DNA from: FEN-680 sp036845225
GTDB lineage: Bacteria; Actinomycetota; Geothermincolia; Fen-727; Anoxymicrobiaceae
Assembly (NCBI GenBank): GCA_036845225.1
Contig: DAIUEJ010000001.1
Coordinates: forward strand, 62,001 to 126,000
Direction of reading: 5' to 3'
DNA length: 64,000 bases
In this document: positions 25,896 through 32,788 of the stretch, piece after piece
How the letters are laid out: the number at the start of each line of letters is the position of its first letter
Position numbering within the stretch: position 1 is the stretch's first letter
The notes under the pieces: generated by a model
Told to the model about the DNA's origin: nothing
Seen by the model: the letters and a program-made list of their open reading frames with translations, nothing else
The model's database searches: none
Program-made: the position numbers and the translations under genes

Positions 25896-26339
25896 CTACA
25901 CCTGCAGCGCAGGCTCCAGGCGCTTGACCATACGGACGCGCGTCCCCCGGCGGTCGCTCTTCGTCTCGACGTCATCCATCAGAGCGTGCATCAGGAAGAT
26001 ACCCCGGCCGGCGAGCGCCTCCGGGTCGGGCAGGAGAGCGGGCTTGTCCGGTGGCTTGAAACCCTTTCCGCGGTCGGAGACTTCCACCACCACTGAGTCT
26101 CTTCTGACCTCGCACCTGACGTCCACCGGGCCGGAGCTGTCCGGGTTGTGAACCACCGCGTTTTTCGCCGCCTCGTGGGTCGCGGAGACGATGTCCTGGA
26201 TGTACGGTTCGATGTCGGGGTATGACTTGAGCGTGGCTCTCAAGAACTCCCTGAGGGTGGTGAGCGCCGACGTTGAAGGTTCGAGCGTGTAACGGCTTAC
26301 CTTGCGGGACCGCCCGTTCCGGGCTTTCCCATCTGACAT
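25896..26339 (-). CDS. Anti-sigma regulatory serine kinase, RsbW-like
   Basis: 147 residues from ATG 26339, chosen because GAGGAG lies nine bases upstream; TTG 26363 would add eight residues. HATPase_c of the RsbW/SpoIIAB type: N-box SATHEAAKNAVVHN, G1 EVSDRGKGFKP, and G2 AGRGIFLMHALMDDV. Such kinases bind a sigma factor and phosphorylate an anti-anti-sigma protein on Ser. Neither partner is adjacent. The basic N-terminus (KARNGRSRKVSR) is unusual. Confidence 0.88.
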   Translation of the reverse strand: MSDGKARNGRSRKVSRYTLEPSTSALTTLREFLRATLKSYPDIEPYIQDIVSATHEAAKNAVVHNPDSSGPVDVRCEVRRDSVVVEVSDRGKGFKPPDKPALLPDPEALAGRGIFLMHALMDDVETKSDRRGTRVRMVKRLEPALQV

Positions 26340-26444
26340 CGAAAACAGCTCCTCAATTTTCAAATGATAGTTAATTGTATAGACTTTGACGCTGGTAGCA
26401 AACGCGAATTGTCAATCGGCGATGGCCGAGTCCTGGAGGTGCCA

Positions 26445-26960
26445 ATGCTTATCGAGATGAACGGCAAGAAACCCGTGATCGCGCCGGACGCATTCGTCGC
26501 GCCCAACGCAGTGCTGATAGGGGACGTCACTGTCGAGAGCCAGGCGAGCATATGGTGGGGCGCGGTTTTGAGAGGCGACTGGAACGCGATTAAAGTGGGC
26601 CCGCGCTCGAGCGTACAGGACAACTGCGTGATCCACTGCACGGTGGTGGGCGGGACGACCGTGGGCGCGGATGTCACGGTAGGTCACGCCGCGGTGCTGC
26701 ACGGCTGCACCGTCAAGGACGGCGCCCTGATAGGCATCAACTCCGTGGTGCTTGACGGCGCCGTGATAGGCGAGGGAGCTGTGGTGTCTGCGGGCTCGAC
26801 GGTCACCCCCAGGACGGAGGTCGAGAGCGGCTGGCTGGTCGGCGGCGTGCCGGCCAAACCGATAAAGGAGCTCTCAGACAAGGCCGCCGAAGGTTTCAAG
26901 GCCGGCAAGGACATGTACGTGCAGCTCGGGCAGCAGTACCTCGCGGCGGACCTGGGCTGA
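26445..26960 (+). CDS. Gamma-type carbonic anhydrase / hexapeptide-repeat protein
   Basis: 171 residues of left-handed beta-helix with hexapeptide repeats (IGDVTV, VGADVT, IGEGAV). Zn-site elements of the gamma-CA/YrdA/PaaY group are present: LRGDWNAIKVG, CVIHCT, VGHAAVLHGC. ATG 26445 is preceded by GGAGGT, which excludes the longer reading from 26364. Likely interconverts CO2 and bicarbonate, though many family members have no measured activity. Divergent from the anti-sigma kinase. Confidence 0.88.
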   Translation: MLIEMNGKKPVIAPDAFVAPNAVLIGDVTVESQASIWWGAVLRGDWNAIKVGPRSSVQDNCVIHCTVVGGTTVGADVTVGHAAVLHGCTVKDGALIGINSVVLDGAVIGEGAVVSAGSTVTPRTEVESGWLVGGVPAKPIKELSDKAAEGFKAGKDMYVQLGQQYLAADLG

Positions 26961-26971
26961 AGAGCACCCGG

Positions 26972-26992
26972 CCGGCTCTGTTTCACAGCCGG
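26972..26992 (+). terminator. Weak terminator-like hairpin after the carbonic anhydrase gene
   Basis: CCGGCT and AGCCGG pair around CTGTTTCAC, 11 bases after the stop. No T-run follows. Confidence 0.35.
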
Positions 26993-27044
26993 TCCCCCGC
27001 TGCTATGATTCGACAAAAGACCCAGACGAACCGGGAGGTGCACC

Positions 27045-27548
27045 GTGGGGTTCTTCGACAAGATCCAGGATTCGATCACCAGCGCCACAGAGCAGACGAA
27101 GGCGAAGGCCCAGGACGTCCAGCTCAAGCGTGAGAAGACCCAGAAACTGGCCGCGCTCGGAGAGCAGGTCTATAACCTGTACCTGGGCGGGCAGCTCGCG
27201 AACCAGGAGCTGGCGCCCGCTTGCCAGGAGATCGCCGACATCGACCGCCGGATAGCGGAGGCGGATGCCGCCGCGCAGGCCGCAAGGCCCGCGCCCGCGG
27301 CGCCGCCGCAGGCTCCGGGCGGATACGCGCCTCCGCCTCCCGGGGCTCCCGCGCCTCCACAGCCCCCGGGTGGATACGCACCGGCACCTCCGGCAGCCGC
27401 AGCGCCGCCTCCGCCAGCGGCACCACCGCCACCTGCCGCGCCTCCTCCGCCGATGGCGCCACCACCACCTGCCGCGCCGCCGCCGCCCGCGCCGGCTCCG
27501 CCGATGGCACCGCCGCCACCACCAGCTCCTGAAGAGCCGGAGGGATAG
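27045..27548 (+). CDS. Coiled-coil protein with proline-rich tail
   Basis: 167 residues from GTG 27045 after GGGAGGT. The first 80 residues are helical and charged (GFFDKIQDSITSATEQTKAK, EQVYNLYLGGQLANQELAPA); the rest is Pro/Ala/Gly repeats (PPPPAAPPPPMAPPPP, PGGYAPAPP). No signal peptide, Cys or membrane helix. The N-terminal part resembles the helical segment that precedes zinc ribbons in several bacterial proline-rich proteins, but no zinc ribbon follows here. Function unknown. Confidence 0.75.
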   Translation: MGFFDKIQDSITSATEQTKAKAQDVQLKREKTQKLAALGEQVYNLYLGGQLANQELAPACQEIADIDRRIAEADAAAQAARPAPAAPPQAPGGYAPPPPGAPAPPQPPGGYAPAPPAAAAPPPPAAPPPPAAPPPPMAPPPPAAPPPPAPAPPMAPPPPPAPEEPEG

Positions 27549-27632
27549 CGGGCAGGCAGGCGAAGAGGTGAGTACAAAGAGCGCGGAGCCCAGGGCTGAT
27601 ATGTTGCGTATGCAAACGGCGTGGCTATGGCG

Positions 27633-27638
27633 TATAAT
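27633..27638 (+). promoter_or_regulatory. -10 box for the lipoprotein cluster
   Basis: TATAAT 39 bases before the TTG start at 27677. No clear -35. Confidence 0.45.
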
Positions 27639-27676
27639 CCGCCTGTTTGTATTGAGAGCCACTCAGGAGGTGCAGG

Positions 27677-28177
27677 TTGAACAACTCGCGGTCCCGTAAG
27701 CGATCTTTGATATTTCCGACAGTGGTCGTTCTGGTGCTCGCCATCGCCGTCCCCCTGTTCGCCACAGGGTGCGGCGCGCAGACGCCCGACACGGCCGTTC
27801 GCGATTTCTACAGGGCAATAGAGACACACAACTGGAACGCGTACCTTAACTCTGTCCTCCCTGACAACGTGAGGCGGATGACCTCGACGGATATGGCCGA
27901 CCAGAAGAAGAAGTTCCTGGCAAACGACTTCAAATACCTGGGCCTGAAACTCAAGACGACCTTCGACAAGAACGACAAGAACAAAGCCGACGTCGAGCTG
28001 ACCGCGGGAGTCGTCAAGGGCAAGAACCCCACCACGGGCAAAGAAGAAACAACCTCAATAGCGGAGATCAAGAAGACATACGGGATCACGCCAACACTCA
28101 CGACCGAGAAGTATAAGGGGACGTGGTATGTCAACGTGCCACTCGCCTCTGCGGACAGGCCCGCGCAGACGCAGTAA
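27677..28177 (+). CDS. Lipoprotein with DUF4878/NTF2-like domain (first paralogue)
   Basis: 166 residues from TTG 27677, which has AGGAGG six bases upstream. Basic start, hydrophobic helix, lipobox FATGC. The mature part opens with TPDTAVRDFYRAIETHNWNA, the helix that begins DUF4878/NTF2-like lipoproteins, and ends with a strand GTWYVNVPL. Paralogous to the gene at 28305 (TPEGAVQGYFSAKQALDWEA). Outer face of the membrane; function unknown. A strong terminator follows at 28217. Confidence 0.85.
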   Translation: MNNSRSRKRSLIFPTVVVLVLAIAVPLFATGCGAQTPDTAVRDFYRAIETHNWNAYLNSVLPDNVRRMTSTDMADQKKKFLANDFKYLGLKLKTTFDKNDKNKADVELTAGVVKGKNPTTGKEETTSIAEIKKTYGITPTLTTEKYKGTWYVNVPLASADRPAQTQ

Positions 28178-28216
28178 GGCGGCGCTGGCCAGGACTATCG
28201 AGCGCAGCGGATACAA

Positions 28217-28246
28217 GGCGGGCTCGCAACGAGCCCGTCCTTTTAT
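28217..28246 (+). terminator. Rho-independent terminator
   Basis: GGGCTCG and CGAGCCC form a 7-bp stem around CAA, followed by GTCCTTTTATT. It ends the first lipoprotein gene. Confidence 0.8.
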
Positions 28247-28249
28247 TGC

Positions 28250-28255
28250 TATACT
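28250..28255 (+). promoter_or_regulatory. -10-like box for the second lipoprotein gene
   Basis: TATACT 49 bases before ATG 28305, directly after the terminator T-run. Confidence 0.35.
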
Positions 28256-28304
28256 GAACGCGGCATTCGAACCTGTTTGAAAGGCGTCAGGGGGTCTATC
28301 GCAC

Positions 28305-28775
28305 ATGGGCACCGGCATTCATCGCAGGCGGCTGGCAGGGCCCCTCGCACTGGCCCTCGCACTTGTTTTCCTCGCAACCGCGCTCTTCGCCCTGGCGGGC
28401 TGCAGCAGCAACACGCCCGAGGGGGCGGTGCAGGGCTACTTCAGCGCCAAGCAGGCTCTCGACTGGGAAGCGTACAAGAAAGCCGTCGTCCCCCAGAAAC
28501 TCGCTACGAAAGACGAGGCGCTGGCCAAGCAGCAGTTCGAGCAGATCAAGCTCAAGGTCCAGGACCTCAAGATGCAGACGCAGGCCGACCCCAAGGACAA
28601 GACAAAAGCCACGGTGACTATCACCAACGGAAAGATCACCTATACGGCCGACATACTCGGCAAGTTGCAGAGCGATACGCAGGACATCTCGAAGGTTCCG
28701 CCCAAGGACCGCCCGATTTTCGAGACGGTGCAGGTCAACGGGGTGTGGTACGTGGATACGCAGCTGGGGTTATAG
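28305..28775 (+). CDS. Lipoprotein with DUF4878/NTF2-like domain (second paralogue)
   Basis: 156 residues. Twin-Arg-free basic start (GTGIHRRRLAGP), hydrophobic segment and lipobox ALAGC. The mature part begins SSNTPEGAVQGYFSAKQALD and closes with VQVNGVWYVDTQL, the same layout as the 27677 gene, with a middle of alternating strands (KATVTITNGKITYTADI). Membrane-anchored, extracytoplasmic, unknown function. Followed after 11 bases by a third lipoprotein gene, so the two may be co-transcribed. Confidence 0.85.
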   Translation: MGTGIHRRRLAGPLALALALVFLATALFALAGCSSNTPEGAVQGYFSAKQALDWEAYKKAVVPQKLATKDEALAKQQFEQIKLKVQDLKMQTQADPKDKTKATVTITNGKITYTADILGKLQSDTQDISKVPPKDRPIFETVQVNGVWYVDTQLGL

Positions 28776-28786
28776 GATCAAGGGGG

Positions 28787-29515
28787 ATGTTCATGGCTGA
28801 ACACAAGGAGCTTGTCAGGGCTGTCCTGGTCCTCGCGCTCGCAGCGACGCTCGTGGCCCTCCCGGTCTTCGGGCTGGGCTGCGGCTCCAGCAAACCGGCG
28901 GCAAAGACCACACCGACGGCCCCGTCCACCACCGCTTCCACCACTCCGGTGGCGGCCCCGACATCGGTCCCGCTGGTCCTGACTGGAACGGGCAACCAGT
29001 TGACGGAGACGTTCAGCCTCGTCGAGGGGCTCGTTGTGTTCCAGCTCAGCTACGCGGGCGGGGGCCCCTTCCAGGCTAACCTCCAGGACGAGGCCGGCAA
29101 GGTGGTCAGCGTCCTCACCCAGGTGAACACCTCCATCAGCGGCTCGACGGCGCTGGGAGTCTCCAAGGGCGTCTACGCTGTCAACGTCACCGCCGCCAGC
29201 GCGTGGCAGATCCAGGTCAACGAGCAGGTGCCCGTGAACCCGCAGACCCTCCCGCTGTTCCTGCAGGGGACGGGCCCGCTGGTGACCCCCTTCTTCCAGT
29301 CCAACGGTGGAAACGCCACGGTCACCATGACCTACTCCGGCACGACTGCGCCTTTCGTGGTCACGCTGCTGACCTCGGGCGGCACGACGGTGTCGGTGCT
29401 TGCGAACGTCCCCAACGGGCCGTTCAACGGCGCCCAGACGGCGCCGCTGCAGCAGGGGGTCATCTACATGATCGACGTGGAGGGAAGCGGCGCCTGGAGC
29501 ATCAGCGTCCAGTAG
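28787..29515 (+). CDS. Secreted lipoprotein with two beta-sandwich-like repeats
   Basis: 242 residues from ATG 28787 (28793 also possible), preceded by AAGGGGG. Lipobox GLGC follows a hydrophobic helix, then a Thr/Ala/Pro linker. Two related segments of roughly 90 residues follow: LVLTGTGNQLTETFSLVEGL and LFLQGTGPLVTPFFQSNGGN, each ending in a VYAVNV or IYMIDV strand plus an aromatic (SAWQIQV, GAWSISV). This suggests an internal duplication of a beta domain, perhaps carbohydrate- or cell-surface-binding. Not recognised further. Confidence 0.82.
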   Translation: MFMAEHKELVRAVLVLALAATLVALPVFGLGCGSSKPAAKTTPTAPSTTASTTPVAAPTSVPLVLTGTGNQLTETFSLVEGLVVFQLSYAGGGPFQANLQDEAGKVVSVLTQVNTSISGSTALGVSKGVYAVNVTAASAWQIQVNEQVPVNPQTLPLFLQGTGPLVTPFFQSNGGNATVTMTYSGTTAPFVVTLLTSGGTTVSVLANVPNGPFNGAQTAPLQQGVIYMIDVEGSGAWSISVQ

Positions 29516-29526
29516 GCGCCAGGGCT

Positions 29527-29931
29527 TCAGAGCAACTCGACAAGGGCGTTGATGAGGTCGGTCTCCGTGATGATGCCGACGAGCTTTCCACCCTCTACTA
29601 CCGGGAGCCCACCGACTTTCAATTCCAGTATCAGCCTGGCGGCATCCTTGAGGTCCGTATCGGGGGTCACCGTCTTCGGGTCCGCGGTCATGATCGACTC
29701 CACCTTGACCGTCTCGAGCAGGAAGTCGTGGTACTTCTTCTCGGTAAGGACGATCGAGGACGCGGTGGCGTTGCGCAGGTCGCTGTCCGTGACGATACCC
29801 ACCAGCACATCGCCCTTCATCACGGGGAAGCGCCTCAGCTTCTTCTCCTCGACGAGCTCCCAGGCGCGCTTGATGGGCTCGTCCACCCCGACCGTGACCA
29901 CGTCTTTCGTCATCCGATCGCGAACCTTCAA
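29527..29931 (-). CDS. CBS-domain pair protein, AcuB-like
   Basis: 134 residues from TTG 29931, selected because GGAGGG precedes it and because upstream ATG 29997 would lie at or before the likely transcription start. Two CBS domains: KVRDRMTKDVVTVGVDEPIK to LVGIVTDSDL and VESIMTADPKTVTPDTDLKD to LVGIITETDL. CBS pairs bind adenine nucleotides. Bacillus AcuB is a CBS protein encoded beside the acetyltransferase AcuA, and here an AcuA-like gene lies divergently. By that analogy it may help control acetyl-CoA synthetase; the sequence itself shows only the CBS folds. Confidence 0.85.
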   Translation of the reverse strand: MKVRDRMTKDVVTVGVDEPIKRAWELVEEKKLRRFPVMKGDVLVGIVTDSDLRNATASSIVLTEKKYHDFLLETVKVESIMTADPKTVTPDTDLKDAARLILELKVGGLPVVEGGKLVGIITETDLINALVELL

Positions 29932-30000
29932 AGTGTCCCTCCTCTGAATCCCGGCACCGTCCCGTGCGCGACGAGCCTTGGCTTTCGCGCTCCGCAATCA

Positions 30001-30008
30001 ATTATACT
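30001..30008. promoter_or_regulatory. Overlapping divergent -10 boxes between the CBS and acetyltransferase genes
   Basis: ATTATACT contains TATAAT on the minus strand (30001-30006) and TATACT on the plus strand (30003-30008). Starts on each side would give leaders of about 60 nt (CBS gene) and 38 nt (acetyltransferase). RNA polymerase could occupy only one at a time. Confidence 0.45.
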
Positions 30009-30052
30009 TCTACGCGTGGCAGCCTGAGGCAAGCGGCAGAGGAGCGGTTCAA

Positions 30053-30856
30053 CTGACAAAGCCCCCGAGGGACAGGAAGATCAAGGGCAAGGGTACCGGC
30101 GCCGCCCGCTCGACAGGTGACGCCGGGCTCCACGGCAAGCCCCCTTTCTTCGGGCTCGAGAAGATCCCGTTCGAGACCGCAACGCAGAAGAAAGAGCCGA
30201 AGCCGGCCCCGGAGGCTAAGAAGAACTCCTCGACGATCGAGACCCCCGAAGGCCCCCTTGCGATCGAGAACTACTGCCCCGCGTCCCGGCTCCAGGAGCT
30301 CACTGTCGACGACGGCATACTGATGTTCAGCAGGCACAACCCCGAGCGCCAGAAGCGCGCTCTGTTGAACGTGGCCAACGACGAGGGCGGAAACGTCGTG
30401 GCGGCCGTATTCCAGGAACGGCTGGCCGGATACATCGGGATCCATCACCCGTCGGAAGGCGAGCGGTGGGGAAAGCCGGGTTATCCATGGCTGTTCGAGC
30501 TCGGGGCGATCGAGGTCAGCAGGAACTTCCGCGAGATCGGCCTCGCGATGGCCATGATGCACGCGGCCTGGGACGACCCGTTCTACGACGACAAGGTAGT
30601 GATCACCACCGCCTTCACCTGGCACTGGGACCTCGAGGCGACCGGCATGACCAAGCTCGAGTACAGGGAGCTGTTCATCGAGCTCGCCGGGCGCTTCAGT
30701 TTCATGGAGATGACCACCGACGAGCCGAACGTGATGATGGACTCGGCGAACCTGTTCCTGGTGAGGCTCGGGCGCGACACTACGTTTTCGCAGTACCAGA
30801 AGTTCGCGTCGCTGCTGTTCACCAACGAGTGGGAAGCGATGCTCCGCGGCTTCTGA
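30053..30856 (+). CDS. GNAT-family acetyltransferase, AcuA-like
   Basis: About 267 residues. GNAT fold in the second half: AGYIGIHHP, then ELGAIEVSRNFREIGLAMAMM, the acetyl-CoA-binding R-x-x-G-x-A region, and DDKVVITTAFTWHWDLE. The ELGAIEVSRNFR segment is like AcuA, which acetylates and inactivates acetyl-CoA synthetase. The first ~70 residues are basic and low in order. No ATG fits: CTG 30053 has AGAGGAG eight bases upstream and lies after a TATACT box, while the in-frame ATG 29978 would precede the transcription start. A palindromic repeat begins two bases after the stop. Confidence 0.78.
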   Translation: MTKPPRDRKIKGKGTGAARSTGDAGLHGKPPFFGLEKIPFETATQKKEPKPAPEAKKNSSTIETPEGPLAIENYCPASRLQELTVDDGILMFSRHNPERQKRALLNVANDEGGNVVAAVFQERLAGYIGIHHPSEGERWGKPGYPWLFELGAIEVSRNFREIGLAMAMMHAAWDDPFYDDKVVITTAFTWHWDLEATGMTKLEYRELFIELAGRFSFMEMTTDEPNVMMDSANLFLVRLGRDTTFSQYQKFASLLFTNEWEAMLRGF

Positions 30857-30858
30857 CA

Positions 30859-30952
30859 TGCAAAATAGGGACAGGCACCTTTTTGCATTTTGATGCACAA
30901 AGCCAAATCGCCAGATGCGAAAATGCAAAAAGGTGCCTGTCCCTATTTTGCA
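30859..30952. repeat. Palindromic element with 33-bp perfect arms
   Basis: Arms 30859-30891 and 30920-30952 are exact reverse complements (each with core GGTGCCTGTCCCTATTTTGC or its complement) around a 28-bp loop. A single arm recurs at 2145-2176. The element starts two bases after a stop codon. Confidence 0.9.
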
Positions 30953-30961
30953 GGACAAAGG

Positions 30962-30990
30962 AAAAGGGCGGCCGCAAGCGGCCGCCCTTT
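30962..30990. terminator. Bidirectional terminator between convergent genes
   Basis: AAAGGGCGGCCGC and GCGGCCGCCCTTT pair perfectly (13 bp) around a two-base loop; A-run on one side and T-run on the other let it serve both the acetyltransferase gene and the FBP aldolase/phosphatase gene. Confidence 0.85.
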
Positions 30991-31008
30991 GATGCTCTAA
31001 AGCCTGCC

Positions 31009-32106
31009 CTAGTCAACAGCCTTGAATCGGTCCTTCAGCTTCTTCATGACCGAGGGCATCGTGGTGTACTCCATCTCCTCCAACGGCAGCCTGTGCGGCT
31101 CGAACGGGCCGTGGCGCCGCAGGTAATCGGCGGCGTCCAGCGCCAGCTGCCTCGCATTGTCGTAAGACTTGTCGGCGAACATGTCGCGCGGGCCGATGAG
31201 CCTGCCGTCCTTGAGCTGGAAGCCCAGGGCCACAACGCGGGGCGGGCCGTCGAAGCGGGTCGGGGTGTCGTCCTCGAATCCCACCGGCATCAGCGGGCCG
31301 TGGTGAGAGCCGCGCATCCAGCCCGCCACCATGTGGGGGAACGCGAACGGCTCGAGTGCCTCGCCGACCGCGGGGAGGCCACTCTGGCACCTGATCGCCA
31401 TCACGGGGTCGTCCTTGCCCACGTAGCGACCGGCCATCAGGAAGAGCCTCTGCGTGGAGGTCACCGCCACCGGCTCGTCGTTGCCCTTGCGGAAGATGTG
31501 CTTGATCACGTAGCGCGAAGGGGAGCCGATGAAGACCAGCATGTCGTACATATCTTCTGGGAGGTTGAAGATGATCGATTTCTCGCCGATGAGGTCGAGG
31601 ACCTCGTAGCGGAAGCCGTCGTGCATGCTGGGGTCGATGACCAGTCCGATGGTGTTGAAGGGATCAGCGTATATCTTATAGAGGGGCAGGTTCCAGGCGC
31701 CCGGCTCGGTCTTATCCGCGAGGTAGATGATGATGGGCTCCGCGGGGCGTTCCTCGAAGGTCATCTCAGCGAAGCCGGGCCCCATGCCCTTGAGGTTGCC
31801 GCTGAAAGCGTCGACCAGGAGGTCCTGGCCCGCGCCGTACTGGCCGTACTCCTTGGCCACTTCCGTCATCGACGTGAACGTGTTCCAGGCGAACTTGTGG
31901 ATCTGCTCGTTCTCGATTCCCTTGGTGTGGGTCATGATAAGGGCGATGTCGTCGCCGACCTCACCCTGACAGTAGTCAATGATAAGCCCGTCTTTCTTCG
32001 CCTGGGCGAGATGCTCGACCGCTTTCTCACGGAGCGCGGGGTGCACATCGGAGTGCCCCACCCAGCCGCCCACGTCGGCCTTGATGATGCTAAGCGTTAT
32101 CTCCAT
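31009..32106 (-). CDS. fbp: Fructose-1,6-bisphosphate aldolase/phosphatase (bifunctional, archaeal type)
   Basis: Single-domain enzyme that condenses triose phosphates to FBP and hydrolyses it to fructose 6-phosphate, making gluconeogenesis one-way. 365 residues from ATG 32106 after AAGGAGGT. N-terminal TLSIIKADVGGWVGHSDVHP with metal-binding Asp and His, GDDIALIMTH, and the mobile-loop motif GRYVGKDDP, where Tyr228, Lys231 (Schiff base) and Asp232 correspond to Tyr229/Lys232/Asp233 of characterised archaeal enzymes. SHHGPLMPV near the end is typical. A class I FBP aldolase is encoded at 52331-53401. Confidence 0.93.
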   Translation of the reverse strand: MEITLSIIKADVGGWVGHSDVHPALREKAVEHLAQAKKDGLIIDYCQGEVGDDIALIMTHTKGIENEQIHKFAWNTFTSMTEVAKEYGQYGAGQDLLVDAFSGNLKGMGPGFAEMTFEERPAEPIIIYLADKTEPGAWNLPLYKIYADPFNTIGLVIDPSMHDGFRYEVLDLIGEKSIIFNLPEDMYDMLVFIGSPSRYVIKHIFRKGNDEPVAVTSTQRLFLMAGRYVGKDDPVMAIRCQSGLPAVGEALEPFAFPHMVAGWMRGSHHGPLMPVGFEDDTPTRFDGPPRVVALGFQLKDGRLIGPRDMFADKSYDNARQLALDAADYLRRHGPFEPHRLPLEEMEYTTMPSVMKKLKDRFKAVD

Positions 32107-32155
32107 ACCTACCTCCTTGCCAACCGTTCCCTGTTCTGTCTCGAGAAGTCCGAAT

Positions 32156-32161
32156 ATTATA
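32156..32161 (-). promoter_or_regulatory. -10 box for the FBP aldolase/phosphatase gene
   Basis: TATAAT on the minus strand 49 bases upstream of ATG 32106. No clear -35. Confidence 0.45.
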
Positions 32162-32264
32162 GCAAAACGGCAGACGCCCCCACAAAAGCAGAGTAAGCAG
32201 CCACCCCGTGCGAACGTTCCCGCGTGCCATGACGAGTTCTCTCCGCCCCAGCACATTCCTGCCG

Positions 32265-32294
32265 TTGACGGTATTCCTATCGACATGCTAGTTT
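32265..32294 (+). promoter_or_regulatory. Putative promoter of the Rrf2 gene
   Basis: TTGACG (32265-32270), 18 bases, then TAGTTT (32289-32294). The leader to the proposed start would be about 70 nt. Confidence 0.4.
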
Positions 32295-32368
32295 TATGCG
32301 CGCGGAGCACCAGGACCCGCGGCACCCGGCCTGGATGCCGCCTCGGGTCCCCGAGGAGTGGAGGTATT

Positions 32369-32788
32369 CTGAAGTTTTCAACCAGGGCGCGTTACGGCAT
32401 GAGGGCGATGCTCGACCTCGCTATAAACGGCGACGGCCGACTGGTGTTGCTCAAGGACATCGCCTCCCGCCAGGAGATCTCCAAACGCTACCTCGAGCAC
32501 ATGATGACCCTCCTGCGGAACCGCGGGCTGGTGATCGCCGAGAGAGGCGCGGCCGGAGGCTACCGGCTGGCCCGCCCGGCCTCAGACATAACCCTCGTCG
32601 AGATCTTCGAGGCCCTTGAGGGAGAGATCGCGCCGGTCGAGTGCGTGCGCGACCGCACCGTCTGCGGCAGGGCTGAAGATTGCGTGGTGCGCGACCTGTG
32701 GTGCGACGTCGCCGACGCCATGAGAGGTGTGCTGGAGGACCGGACGCTCGCGGACCTCAAGGAACGCTGGGAAAAGCAACAGTCCTGA
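32369..32788 (+). CDS. Rrf2/IscR-family transcriptional regulator with Cys cluster
   Basis: 139 residues. The N-terminus expected for the family (KFSTRARYGMRAMLDLA) begins after a CTG codon at 32369; no ATG, GTG or TTG fits, and GGAGG or GAGGAG lies upstream, so CTG is probably the start. Winged helix: ISKRYLEHMMTLLRNRGLV with wing RGAAGGYRLARP. Cys92, Cys99 and Cys105 (spacing 6 and 5) match the three Fe-S ligands of IscR-type regulators, so it likely senses Fe-S or redox state. A cysteine desulfurase gene lies 1.3 kb downstream. Its last 32 bases overlap the convergent methyltransferase-like gene. Confidence 0.87.
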   Translation: MKFSTRARYGMRAMLDLAINGDGRLVLLKDIASRQEISKRYLEHMMTLLRNRGLVIAERGAAGGYRLARPASDITLVEIFEALEGEIAPVECVRDRTVCGRAEDCVVRDLWCDVADAMRGVLEDRTLADLKERWEKQQS

